Source: Denitrificimonas caeni
Lineage (GTDB): Bacteria > Pseudomonadota > Gammaproteobacteria > Pseudomonadales > Pseudomonadaceae
Assembly (NCBI RefSeq): GCF_905120345.1
Contig: NZ_CAJHOA010000001.1
Span: 1 to 64,000, forward strand
Length of the DNA: 64,000 nucleotides
Direction of reading: 5' to 3'
The notes beneath the pieces were generated by a model. The model saw only the letters and a list, made by a program, of their open reading frames with translations. It searched no databases and was not told where the DNA came from. A program made the position numbers and the translations under genes. Shown one piece after another: positions 17,908-25,761 of the stretch (position 1 is the stretch's first letter; each line of letters begins with the position of its first letter).

Positions 17908-19125
17908 ATGCGCATTTTACACACCTCCGATTGGCATTTAGGCCAGCACTTTATGGGCAGGACTCGTCAAGCTGAGCATCGTGCGTGGTGTCATTGGTTG
18001 GTGCAAACCGTGCAAGAGCAGCAAGCGGATGCGTTGATTATTGCTGGCGATTTATTTGATACGGGAACGCCACCGAGCTATGCCCGTGAGCAATACCATG
18101 ATTTTATTTTACAAATGCAGGCCAGCGATTGCCAGTTGGTGATTCTTGCCGGGAATCATGACTCAGTGGCCATGCTCAATGAAAGCAAAAACTTACTGGC
18201 GCGCCTCAATACCCATGTAATTAGCGCTGTAACAGACAACCTTGATGAACAGCTAGTAGTACTTAAACAGCGTGATGGTCAAGTCGGGGCGATTGTTTGT
18301 GCGGTTCCTTATATCCGCCCGCGTGATGTGCAGCGCAGCCGAGCAGGGCAAAGCGCTGAAGATAAGCAAAGTGATTTACAGCAGGCGATTGCCGCTCATT
18401 ATGCACAGTTGTTTGCTAAGGCTGAGGCCATACGTACGCAGCAGGGCATTGCTGTGCCGATTATTGGTACCGGCCATTTAACTACGGTGGGTGTCAGTCT
18501 GACCGAGTCAGTGCGCGAGATTTATGTTGGCACACTGACAGCTTTTCCAACCGATGCTTTTCCTGCCTTTGATTATTTGGCGCTGGGACATATTCATCGC
18601 CCGCAAAAAGTCGCTGGGCTGGAGCATATTCGTTACAGCGGCTCACCGATTGCTTTAAGTTTTGATGAGGCCAAGCAGCAAAAGCAGTTGCTGGTAGTTG
18701 ACCTCAATGTTGCAGGCTTACAGGCGGTGACGGTACTCGATATCCCATGCTTTCAGCGTTTAATCTCTTTAGCAGGTAATTTAAACGAGCTGGAACAGCA
18801 GTTTGCTGAGTTGGCTGAGCAGCTTGATCAAGACGCGATAACGTGGCTGGAAATTCAAGTTCAGGCGGATGATTACTATAATGATTTAGAAGAACGCGTC
18901 ACTGCGCTGTGTGCTGAATTACCGGTTGAGGTGTTACGCGTGCGCCGTATGCGTGGTACTAAAGTGGCTGGATTAACCGCTGAAAAAGGCGAGATATTAG
19001 CGGAGTTAACCCCGCAAGAGGTGTTTGCCAAGCGCTTGCATGAAGAAGAACTCAGCGCAGAGCAGGTTAGTGTGTTGCACGGTCTGCATAACCAAGTGTT
19101 AGCCCGCTTGCAGGAGGCTGAGTGA
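17908..19125 (+). CDS. sbcD: SbcD nuclease subunit of SbcCD
   Basis: The Mre11-type metallophosphoesterase of the SbcCD complex, an ATP-dependent exonuclease and endonuclease that cleaves hairpins and blocked DNA ends. All phosphoesterase motifs are in place: TSDWHLGQ (Asp8, His10), AGDLFDTG, AGNHDS, a later TGHLT and GHIHRPQ, which supply the two-metal site. Length 405 is typical of SbcD. The C-terminal part carries the capping and SbcC-binding segments. The stop overlaps the sbcC start, so the two subunits are translated together. Cytoplasmic. Confidence 0.96.
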   Translation: MRILHTSDWHLGQHFMGRTRQAEHRAWCHWLVQTVQEQQADALIIAGDLFDTGTPPSYAREQYHDFILQMQASDCQLVILAGNHDSVAMLNESKNLLARLNTHVISAVTDNLDEQLVVLKQRDGQVGAIVCAVPYIRPRDVQRSRAGQSAEDKQSDLQQAIAAHYAQLFAKAEAIRTQQGIAVPIIGTGHLTTVGVSLTESVREIYVGTLTAFPTDAFPAFDYLALGHIHRPQKVAGLEHIRYSGSPIALSFDEAKQQKQLLVVDLNVAGLQAVTVLDIPCFQRLISLAGNLNELEQQFAELAEQLDQDAITWLEIQVQADDYYNDLEERVTALCAELPVEVLRVRRMRGTKVAGLTAEKGEILAELTPQEVFAKRLHEEELSAEQVSVLHGLHNQVLARLQEAE

Positions 19126-22100
19126 TGAAAATTCTCAGTATCCGCCTCAAAAATATCAATGCCTTAAAAGGCGAGTGGAAGATTGATTTCACTCAAGAGC
19201 CGTTCAATGGCAGCAGTTTATTCGCCATTACTGGGCCGACAGGCGCAGGCAAAACAACGTTGCTAGATGCCATTTGTTTAGCCTTGTATAGCCGTACACC
19301 ACGCATCAGTACGATCTCGCAAACCAGCAATGAGTTGATGACACGGCACACCAGCGACTGCTTGGTGGAGGTTGAGTTCGCTGTTAAAGATAAGAGCTAT
19401 CGCGCTTTTTGGAGTCAGCGCCGTGCGCGTGGCAAAGCCGATGGTGCTTTACAGCAAGCTAAAGCTGAATTGGCCGATCTAGAAGGTAATATTCTCACCG
19501 ACAAACTGAGTGAAAAAGCCAAAGCCGTTGAAGAACTGACGGGCTTAGATTATCAGCGTTTTACTCAGTCAATGTTGCTGGCGCAGGGTGGTTTTGCTGC
19601 GTTTTTAGAAGCCAATGGTAAAGATCGTGCTGAGTTATTAGAACAGCTGACCGGTACTGAGATTTACGGCAAAATCTCTGCGCAAGTCTTTGAAGAACAA
19701 AGAGATCAACGGCAAAAATTGGATAACCTCAGCAGTCGAGCGCAAGGTTTGCAGCTACTCAGTGTAGAGGAACTGAATGCTACGCAAGCACAGTTGCTTG
19801 GCGCTGAGGAACAAGCAAAAACGTTAAAACAACAGCAACATCAGCTCCATCAACAGCAGCAGTGGCGTATTAGTTTAGATCGGGCACAGGCCGAGCAGCA
19901 GCAGACGCAAATACAATTGGAGCGTGTGCATGCCCAGAGAGAACAGCATGCTGATGATTTACAGCGTTTAGCTGAACATGCTCCTGCCGCACAGTTACAT
20001 ATGGATTATAAAGCTCTGCAAGCGGCGCAGCAGACTGTCGCTACGAGTCAGCACAGCTTAGTGATTGCTCAAGACCAAGAGCGCCAGTGCGTGCAGCAGA
20101 TAGAGCAGTTATCGTGGCAGCGCTACCAGTATGCTCAGCAATCTTTAGAGGGTGTTAGCACGCAACTGTACGATACTGAGCACGCACAGCAGCAGCTGCA
20201 AGGACAACGTCAACAAACAGCAACGCATGCACAGCTGGCTGAGCACATGGCTGGTTGGCGCAGTGAGTTTGCCTTAGTGGCTCGCCAGCACGTCACTCTA
20301 GAAAAAGAGCAAGCACAACAGGTAACGTTAGCCACTCAAATGCAACGTTTGACCGTTGCAATGAACAGCCAGGGCACGCTCTTAAAACAGCAACAAGACG
20401 CCCTTAAGCCACTGTACAGCGCGTTACAGGCACAACAGCACAGACTGACCGAGGTGCTGGCGCAACGCAGCGTCAATGAGTGGCAGCAGCAGCTCAACAC
20501 CTTGTATGACAACAATCAGCATTACCAGCGTCTCACGCACCTGTACAGTGCAGAACACACGCAGCAGACCGCGAGTCAAGGTTGGCTTGTGCGCAGTACT
20601 GAGCTGGCTGCTGAGATGACAACGGCAGAACAACTGCGTGACACTTTGCGTGCTCAGTATAAAAGCCTGAAAGAGCAGGTGGATGATAAAACCCAACTGC
20701 TGCACCAAGAACGCCGCATCAGTAGCCTTGAGCAGCAACGTGCGTTGTTGCAAACGGGAGAAGCGTGCCCGCTCTGTGGTTCACATGAACACCCCGCAGT
20801 CAGCGCCTATCAAGCGCTGGACGTGTCGCAGACCGAGCAAGTACTGAATAATAAAAAGCTTGAATTGGACGCGCTCACCGAGCAAGGCCAAGGTTGTGCA
20901 ACGGCACTGGCTCAGCTTAAAACTGAGCAGGAACTGTTGCGACAACGTCAAGCGGACGCTGAGCAGGAGAGAGGCAAACTGCACACTGAAAAAGTGCAAC
21001 GCCTCACGGCTTTACAATTAGCCAACACATTGAGTGAGCTTGACTTTACTGCTGCACAAATCGCACACCAGCAGGCATTGCTTGCCTGTCAGCAGCGCCT
21101 AACTGCCATTACCCAAGCACAAGAGGCGTTAAAACGTAGTGAACAGCATTTTGCTGTGGCTGAAAAAGCTGTGGACGACATGCAACAACAGCTCAATACT
21201 GAAGAAAGTCACTTCGCGCACCAGCAGCGTCAGCTTGCAGAAATAGCTGAGCGTATCACTGCGCAAAACAGTGATATTGAACAACGTCAGCAGCAACTTG
21301 CTGAACAGTTGGTTGACCTTGGCTACGCTTGGCCAGAGGATCCGCAGCAGTGGTTAATCGAGCGCGAACACGAGTCGCAGCAGTGGCAGCGAGGGACTGC
21401 GCAACTGGCGGAATTGAGTCTGCGGATAGCTGAGTTACGCAGTCAGTTTGTCGCTGCTGAGCAACTATTGCACATTGCACAGCAGCACTGGCAGGACTTA
21501 GGTGTGAGTCCTAGGCGTACCTGCGCGCCTGCTGTAAATCTGACGGACGCACGTGCTGATATGCACAGTAAACTGCAACTCGCCGAAAGTCAGCGTGCAC
21601 AGTTGCAAGGGCAGATTCATAGCCTAACCGAACGTTTAGTACAGGCGCAGGCTGCGTTTAGTGTCCAGCAAGCTGATTGGCTGAATCGCTTAGCACTGAG
21701 TGTGTTTGTCGATGAAGCAGGATTTTTGCAGGCGTTATTACCTGAGCAGCAGGCGCAGCAATTACAAGCGCTTAAAACAAAGCTTGATGCTCAGTCGCAA
21801 GATGCTGCGACTTTGCTCAGTGCGGTGACGCAGCGTATTGCTGAACTGAATGAGCAGCCACAAACCGAGTTCAGCAATACCGAGTTAACTCAGCAGCGTG
21901 CAGACCTCGATACACAGCAAGCGGAATTAAATCGTCTGATCGGCAGTTTACAACACAGATTAGATACCGATCGCTACAACCGCCAAGCTCAGCAAGCCTT
22001 ACTCGATACCATCACCCAGCAGCGTGTGGTTTATGACCAATGGCAACAACTCAATAGTCTGATTGGTTCAGCTGATGGCAGTAAATACCGAAAATTTGTG

Positions 22101-22550
22101 CAGGGCTTAACCCTGGATCACTTGGTGATTCTTGCTAACCAACAATTGTTGACTTTGCATAATCGCTATCAGCTCAGTCGCAGCCAGCATGGTGAGCTAG
22201 CGATTCAAGTGGTGGATACGTGGCAAGCGGATATTCAGCGTGATACGCGCACCTTATCTGGCGGTGAGAGTTTCTTGGTCAGTCTTGCTTTAGCGTTAGC
22301 ATTGTCTGAATTGGTCAGTCATAAAACCCGCATTGACTCGTTGTTTCTGGATGAAGGCTTTGGCACTCTTGATAGCGAAACCCTAGAGATGGCACTTACT
22401 GCCTTGGATAACCTCAATGCTGACGGTAAAACAATTGGTATTATCAGTCACGTTGAGGCTCTTAAAGAACGTATTCCAGTACAAATTAAAGTGCGTAAAA
22501 GCGCTGGCATGGGGTATAGCACTTTGGATGAGTGTTATCGAGTGAGTTAG
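19125..22550 (+). CDS. sbcC: SbcC ATPase subunit of SbcCD
   Basis: The Rad50/SMC-like ATPase partner of SbcD, 1141 residues. The N-terminal lobe has Walker A (GPTGAGKTTLLDAI, about residues 38-51) and LLAQGGFAAFLEA. Two very long Gln/Ala-rich coiled coils flank a zinc hook CPLC (Cys548 and Cys551) in GEACPLCGSHEHPA. The C-terminal lobe carries the ABC signature LSGGES (about 1044) and Walker B LFLDEGFGTLDSE. Nothing is missing. The ATG at 19125 overlaps the sbcD stop and has AGGAGG at 19112-19117; an in-frame GTG lies three bases earlier. Two hairpins follow, the second a strong terminator. Confidence 0.96.
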   Translation: MKILSIRLKNINALKGEWKIDFTQEPFNGSSLFAITGPTGAGKTTLLDAICLALYSRTPRISTISQTSNELMTRHTSDCLVEVEFAVKDKSYRAFWSQRRARGKADGALQQAKAELADLEGNILTDKLSEKAKAVEELTGLDYQRFTQSMLLAQGGFAAFLEANGKDRAELLEQLTGTEIYGKISAQVFEEQRDQRQKLDNLSSRAQGLQLLSVEELNATQAQLLGAEEQAKTLKQQQHQLHQQQQWRISLDRAQAEQQQTQIQLERVHAQREQHADDLQRLAEHAPAAQLHMDYKALQAAQQTVATSQHSLVIAQDQERQCVQQIEQLSWQRYQYAQQSLEGVSTQLYDTEHAQQQLQGQRQQTATHAQLAEHMAGWRSEFALVARQHVTLEKEQAQQVTLATQMQRLTVAMNSQGTLLKQQQDALKPLYSALQAQQHRLTEVLAQRSVNEWQQQLNTLYDNNQHYQRLTHLYSAEHTQQTASQGWLVRSTELAAEMTTAEQLRDTLRAQYKSLKEQVDDKTQLLHQERRISSLEQQRALLQTGEACPLCGSHEHPAVSAYQALDVSQTEQVLNNKKLELDALTEQGQGCATALAQLKTEQELLRQRQADAEQERGKLHTEKVQRLTALQLANTLSELDFTAAQIAHQQALLACQQRLTAITQAQEALKRSEQHFAVAEKAVDDMQQQLNTEESHFAHQQRQLAEIAERITAQNSDIEQRQQQLAEQLVDLGYAWPEDPQQWLIEREHESQQWQRGTAQLAELSLRIAELRSQFVAAEQLLHIAQQHWQDLGVSPRRTCAPAVNLTDARADMHSKLQLAESQRAQLQGQIHSLTERLVQAQAAFSVQQADWLNRLALSVFVDEAGFLQALLPEQQAQQLQALKTKLDAQSQDAATLLSAVTQRIAELNEQPQTEFSNTELTQQRADLDTQQAELNRLIGSLQHRLDTDRYNRQAQQALLDTITQQRVVYDQWQQLNSLIGSADGSKYRKFVQGLTLDHLVILANQQLLTLHNRYQLSRSQHGELAIQVVDTWQADIQRDTRTLSGGESFLVSLALALALSELVSHKTRIDSLFLDEGFGTLDSETLEMALTALDNLNADGKTIGIISHVEALKERIPVQIKVRKSAGMGYSTLDECYRVS

Positions 22551-22577
22551 CCGACACACAATTGTTTTCGTCTCCAC

Positions 22578-22602
22578 GTTTTTCAATGACGTATTGAAAA
22601 AC
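22578..22602. repeat. Perfect 10-bp inverted repeat after sbcC
   Basis: GTTTTTCAAT, loop GACGT, ATTGAAAAAC. The arms are perfect and AT-rich, lying between the sbcC stop and the main terminator. It would form a hairpin with T-runs inside the stem on both strands. Probably an accessory part of transcript termination or a 3'-end stabiliser. Confidence 0.5.
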
Positions 22603-22605
22603 AGT

Positions 22606-22654
22606 AGCGGTCAACCTTGTGCAGATTACTGTGCTGGATTGACCGCTTTTTTTT
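22606..22654 (+). terminator. Rho-independent terminator of sbcDC
   Basis: AGCGGTCAA (22606-22614) pairs with TTGACCGCT (22639-22647), and the stem is followed by a run of T to 22654. A classic intrinsic terminator for the sbcDC transcript. Confidence 0.9.
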
Positions 22655-22813
22655 GATTGATCTATCCAGTAGTGCTGCTTTTAAAGGCTGTTTTTACATT
22701 CTGACTGACGGGTCAAATTCTTGAGAAGCCTCTGTGTGGCTGTGTTTTCTGGTCACAATTAGAAATATTTTATCACTTGAAGTTTATTTTTATGGACTGC
22801 TGTTTTTATTTAT

Positions 22814-22877
22814 TTCGGCTAAATTCGTAAAAATACAGTTAAATTCGATAAAATTCGGAAAAAATAGCTTATTTTCG
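22814..22877 (+). promoter_or_regulatory. Helically phased TTCG repeat array (putative activator sites)
   Basis: TTCG occurs at 22814, 22824, 22844, 22854 and 22874. Three copies sit in the longer motif AAATTCG (starts 22821, 22841, 22851) and the others in ATTTCG or TTTTCG contexts. The spacing is exactly 10, 20, 10, 20 bp, so all copies lie on the same face of the helix. This is what a cooperatively binding activator, such as a response regulator, would need. In pseudomonads acetate/carboxylate symporters of this class are controlled by the CrbS-CrbR two-component system; assigning the sites to CrbR is inference. Confidence 0.5.
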
Positions 22878-22982
22878 AATGATTAAAAGCGTCTACGAAC
22901 GGTGAATAGACTAAAGCAGGGGGTTATCTTGCAGGCAATTAGCTTGTTAAATTTGCGCTGCCACGCTGCATTTCAATTCATA

Positions 22983-22993
22983 AATAAAAACAA
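22983..22993 (+). promoter_or_regulatory. Hfq/Crc-like AANAANAA motifs at the symporter start
   Basis: Two overlapping matches to AANAANAA (22983-22990 and 22986-22993) lie directly before the weak GGTGAG ribosome-binding site of the symporter small subunit. In pseudomonads Hfq with Crc binds such A-rich catabolite motifs and blocks translation when preferred carbon sources are present. Motif-based inference only. Confidence 0.4.
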
Positions 22994-23004
22994 CGGTGAG
23001 CATT

Positions 23005-23265
23005 ATGCAAGACGACAAAACAAATGCTGCTGCCTATTGGTCGGCAAACTTACGCTTAATCGCGGGCTCGATGTTTATATGGGCTTTAGTTTCATACGGC
23101 TTTGGCATTTTACTCAGACCTCTACTGTCCGGAATCTCGGTTGGTGGAACTGACTTAGGTTTCTGGTTCGCCCAGCAAGGCGCGTTGCTAACCTTTATCG
23201 TGTTGATCTTCAACTATGCTTGGAGAATGAACAGACTTGATAAAAAATTTGGTTTAGAGGAGTAA
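23005..23265 (+). CDS. DUF4212 small subunit of sodium/substrate symporter
   Basis: A two-helix inner-membrane protein of 86 residues, the small partner typical of the VC_2705-type sodium/solute symporters. The N-terminus AAYWSANLRLIAGSMFIWAL and the ending FNYAWRMNRLDKKFGLEE are family hallmarks. The start at 23005 (MQDDK) is chosen over a GTG at 22996 because GGTGAG precedes it. It ends five bases before the large subunit and must be co-translated with it. Confidence 0.9.
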   Translation: MQDDKTNAAAYWSANLRLIAGSMFIWALVSYGFGILLRPLLSGISVGGTDLGFWFAQQGALLTFIVLIFNYAWRMNRLDKKFGLEE

Positions 23266-23269
23266 CAGC

Positions 23270-25075
23270 ATGAGTCAATTTATGATTAATATGCTGTTTG
23301 TGGGGGGCTCCTTTATCCTCTACATCGGTATCGCATACTGGGCCCGTGCAGGCTCAACTAAAGAGTTCTACGTGGCTGGCGGTGGTGTTCACCCAATTGC
23401 TAACGGTATGGCAACAGCGGCGGACTGGATGTCAGCTGCATCGTTCATTTCAATGGCCGGTATTATTGCGGCAACCGGTTACGCCAGTTCGGCCTACTTA
23501 ATGGGTTGGACCGGTGGCTACGTTATTTTGGCGATGCTGCTGGCGCCCTACCTGCGTAAATTCGGTAAGTTCACCGTACCTGATTTCATCGGAGAGCGCT
23601 TTTACAGCCGTGGTGCACGTCTGATGGCGGTACTGTGCTTGATTCTAGCTTCTGTGACCTACGTTATCGGTCAAATGACCGGTGCCGGTGTGGCATTCTC
23701 ACGCTTCTTAGAAGTGAGCAGTGAAGCGGGTATCTGGATCGCAGCGGCAATCGTATTTTTGTACGCGGTATTCGGTGGTATGAAGGGTATTACTTACACG
23801 CAGGTTGCGCAGTATGTGGTACTGATCGTTGCTTACACCATTCCTGCGGTGTTTATTTCACTGCAACTGACCAACAACCCTATTCCAATGTTTGGTATGT
23901 TCGGTACGCACGCTGAATCAGGTGCGCCACTGCTACAAAAACTGAGTGAAGTATTGGTTGAGCTCGGCTTCCGTGACTACGCTGCCGATGTACCAAGCCA
24001 CTTGAACATGGTGTTGTTCACCTTGTCTCTGATGGTCGGTACTGCCGGTCTGCCACACGTCATCATTCGCTTCTTCACTGTACCTAAAGTAGCTGATGCA
24101 CGTTGGTCAGCCGGTTGGGCATTAGTGTTTATTGCACTTCTTTACTTAACAGCGCCTGCGGTTGCTTCTATGGCGCGCTTGAACTTGCTGACTACGGTTT
24201 ACCCAGATGCAGCAGCACAAGTGGTTGATAAAGCTGAGTACGATCAAATTCTTGGTAACTCTATCAAGTATGAGAATCGTCCAGAGTGGGTTAAAACGTG
24301 GGAAGGCACTGGCCTGATCAAGTTTGAAGACAAAAACAATGATGGTCAAATTCAGTTCTACGATGACACCAACACCACCTTTGCTACTGAAGCAGAGTCA
24401 CGTGGTTGGGCTGGCAACGAGTTGACGGTAAACAACGACATCTTAGTATTGGCTAACCCTGAAATTGCTAACTTGCCTTCATGGGTGATTGGTTTGATTG
24501 CCGCTGGTGGTATTGCCGCAGCGTTATCAACAGCAGCGGGTTTGCTGTTGGCGATCTCTGCAGCAATCAGTCATGACTTGATTAAGAAAACCATCAATCC
24601 AAACATTACAGAGAAAGGCGAAATGTTAGCGGCACGGATTTCCATGGCAGCAGCGATTGTGTTTGCAACCTGGTTGGGACTCAATCCTCCAGGCTTTGCG
24701 GCACAGGTTGTGGCACTGGCCTTCGGTATTGCTGGCGCGTCAATCTTCCCTGCACTGATGATGGGTATCTTCTCTAAGAAAATGAATGATAAAGGCGCTA
24801 TTGCTGGTATGGCTGCTGGTTTAGGCTGCACCTTGCTGTATATCTTCACTTACTTAGGCTGGTTCTTCGTAGCAAGCACGGCGATGTTGCCAAACACACC
24901 AGAGCATTGGATCATGGGTGTTTCACCTCTGTCCTTCGGTGCAATCGGTGCGGTGATTAACTTCGTGGTTGCTTACGCAGTGTGCAGTGTTACTGCGCCA
25001 ACACCACAATACATTCAAGATCTAGTTGAAAGCGTACGCTCACCAAAAGGTGCGGGCGCTGCAATTGATCATTGA
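23270..25075 (+). CDS. Large subunit of SSS-family sodium/carboxylate symporter (VC_2705/ActP-like)
   Basis: An inner-membrane secondary transporter of the sodium:solute symporter family, 601 residues, about 13 predicted helices. Family segments include FYVAGGGVHPIANGMATAAD, APYLRKFGKFTVPDFIGERF and AGGIAAALSTAAGLLLAIS. The pairing with a DUF4212 subunit identifies the VC_2705-type subfamily, related to acetate permease ActP, so acetate or another short carboxylate is the probable substrate (inference). A hydrophilic insert of about 90 residues lies between two helices and contains an EF-hand-like loop (DKNNDGQIQFYD, residues 354-365) that could bind calcium. GAGGAG precedes the ATG. A strong terminator follows. 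Confidence 0.9.
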   Translation: MSQFMINMLFVGGSFILYIGIAYWARAGSTKEFYVAGGGVHPIANGMATAADWMSAASFISMAGIIAATGYASSAYLMGWTGGYVILAMLLAPYLRKFGKFTVPDFIGERFYSRGARLMAVLCLILASVTYVIGQMTGAGVAFSRFLEVSSEAGIWIAAAIVFLYAVFGGMKGITYTQVAQYVVLIVAYTIPAVFISLQLTNNPIPMFGMFGTHAESGAPLLQKLSEVLVELGFRDYAADVPSHLNMVLFTLSLMVGTAGLPHVIIRFFTVPKVADARWSAGWALVFIALLYLTAPAVASMARLNLLTTVYPDAAAQVVDKAEYDQILGNSIKYENRPEWVKTWEGTGLIKFEDKNNDGQIQFYDDTNTTFATEAESRGWAGNELTVNNDILVLANPEIANLPSWVIGLIAAGGIAAALSTAAGLLLAISAAISHDLIKKTINPNITEKGEMLAARISMAAAIVFATWLGLNPPGFAAQVVALAFGIAGASIFPALMMGIFSKKMNDKGAIAGMAAGLGCTLLYIFTYLGWFFVASTAMLPNTPEHWIMGVSPLSFGAIGAVINFVVAYAVCSVTAPTPQYIQDLVESVRSPKGAGAAIDH

Positions 25076-25124
25076 TGACCAAGTAATACCTCGGTCGCAT
25101 TAGCAACTGAGGCACGTAACACAG

Positions 25125-25154
25125 CGGGCTTCTTAATTGAGGCCCGTTTTTTTT
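25125..25154 (+). terminator. Rho-independent terminator after the symporter genes
   Basis: CGGGCTTC, loop TTAATT, GAGGCCCG (one G-T wobble), then eight T (25147-25154). It ends the symporter operon. Confidence 0.93.
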
Positions 25155-25173
25155 CTAACAAGAAGAGATGTTT

Positions 25174-25689
25174 ATGATTTGGCATTTAATTGCAACATTC
25201 AGTGCAGGTTTGGGCGCAGCAGGTATTGCTTTTTTACTGCGCTCAATCTCTAGACAGGCATTACCCAAGTGGATTATTCCTGCCTTCGCTGGTATCGGCA
25301 TGCTGGGTTATCAGATTTATTTTGAGTACAACTGGTTTGATCACCAAAGTTCACGCCAACCTGCAGGCACTGTTGTGACCTCGAGCTATAAGGGCGAAGT
25401 ATTTTGGCGGCCATGGACGTATTTTTACCCTGTCACCACAGTATTTACCGTGGTGGACACCAATAATCTCAAAGTGCTTGATGCTGATGGTTTAACCTTG
25501 GTGGAGTTTATTGAGTACCGTTTTGAGAAGAAGTACATTGATGTCGTCACCCATCAAAGCTATGTTTTAAATTGTACAGAGGCGCAGATCATTGCGATCT
25601 CGGATGAGCATCAGGTGCTGTCTAAGCAACCACGATCTGTTGATCGTGACAGTGCATTGTTTTTAACGGTGTGCTCTACATCTAAATGA
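25174..25689 (+). CDS. Conserved hypothetical inner-membrane protein
   Basis: A 171-residue protein of unknown function. Residues 1-25 form one hydrophobic helix and about 32-48 a second (WIIPAFAGIGMLGYQIYF). The rest is a soluble, probably periplasmic domain beginning HQSSRQPAGTVVTSSYKGEVFWRPWTY-like, with aromatic residues and two cysteines near the end. The ATG at 25174 is preferred over 25168 because the AGAAGAG ribosome-binding site fits it better. It lies behind a terminator and before the signalling protein; similar genes accompany the symporter in pseudomonads as far as I recall, but no role is known. Confidence 0.65.
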   Translation: MIWHLIATFSAGLGAAGIAFLLRSISRQALPKWIIPAFAGIGMLGYQIYFEYNWFDHQSSRQPAGTVVTSSYKGEVFWRPWTYFYPVTTVFTVVDTNNLKVLDADGLTLVEFIEYRFEKKYIDVVTHQSYVLNCTEAQIIAISDEHQVLSKQPRSVDRDSALFLTVCSTSK

Positions 25690-25761
25690 GCATAGCGTTG
25701 TTATGCTTTCAGCGGCAGGCTAAAGTATCTTTGATTGGATTAAGCAACAGGAGTTGCACTC

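Larger units (their letters stand above)
22655..23004 (+). other. Long AT-rich leader/promoter region of the symporter operon
   Basis: About 350 bases without a gene between the sbcC terminator and the symporter small subunit. The middle part is strongly AT-rich and contains the phased TTCG repeats annotated separately; the 3' end contains AANAANAA motifs next to the start codon. Short open frames here have no support. No confident -35/-10 or -24/-12 promoter could be assigned. Confidence 0.5.

Noticed and set aside
22902-23153. An 83-codon open frame overlapping the DUF4212 subunit
   Set aside because: It is out of frame with a clear conserved gene and lacks family features.
25176-25190. 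Sigma-54 promoter-like TGGCA...TTGCA
   Set aside because: The GG-GC spacing is one base short and the site lies inside the coding sequence of the small membrane protein.
25689-25707. Terminator hairpin AGCATA/TATGCT after the small membrane protein
   Set aside because: Six AT-rich pairs and only three T after it; too weak to support.
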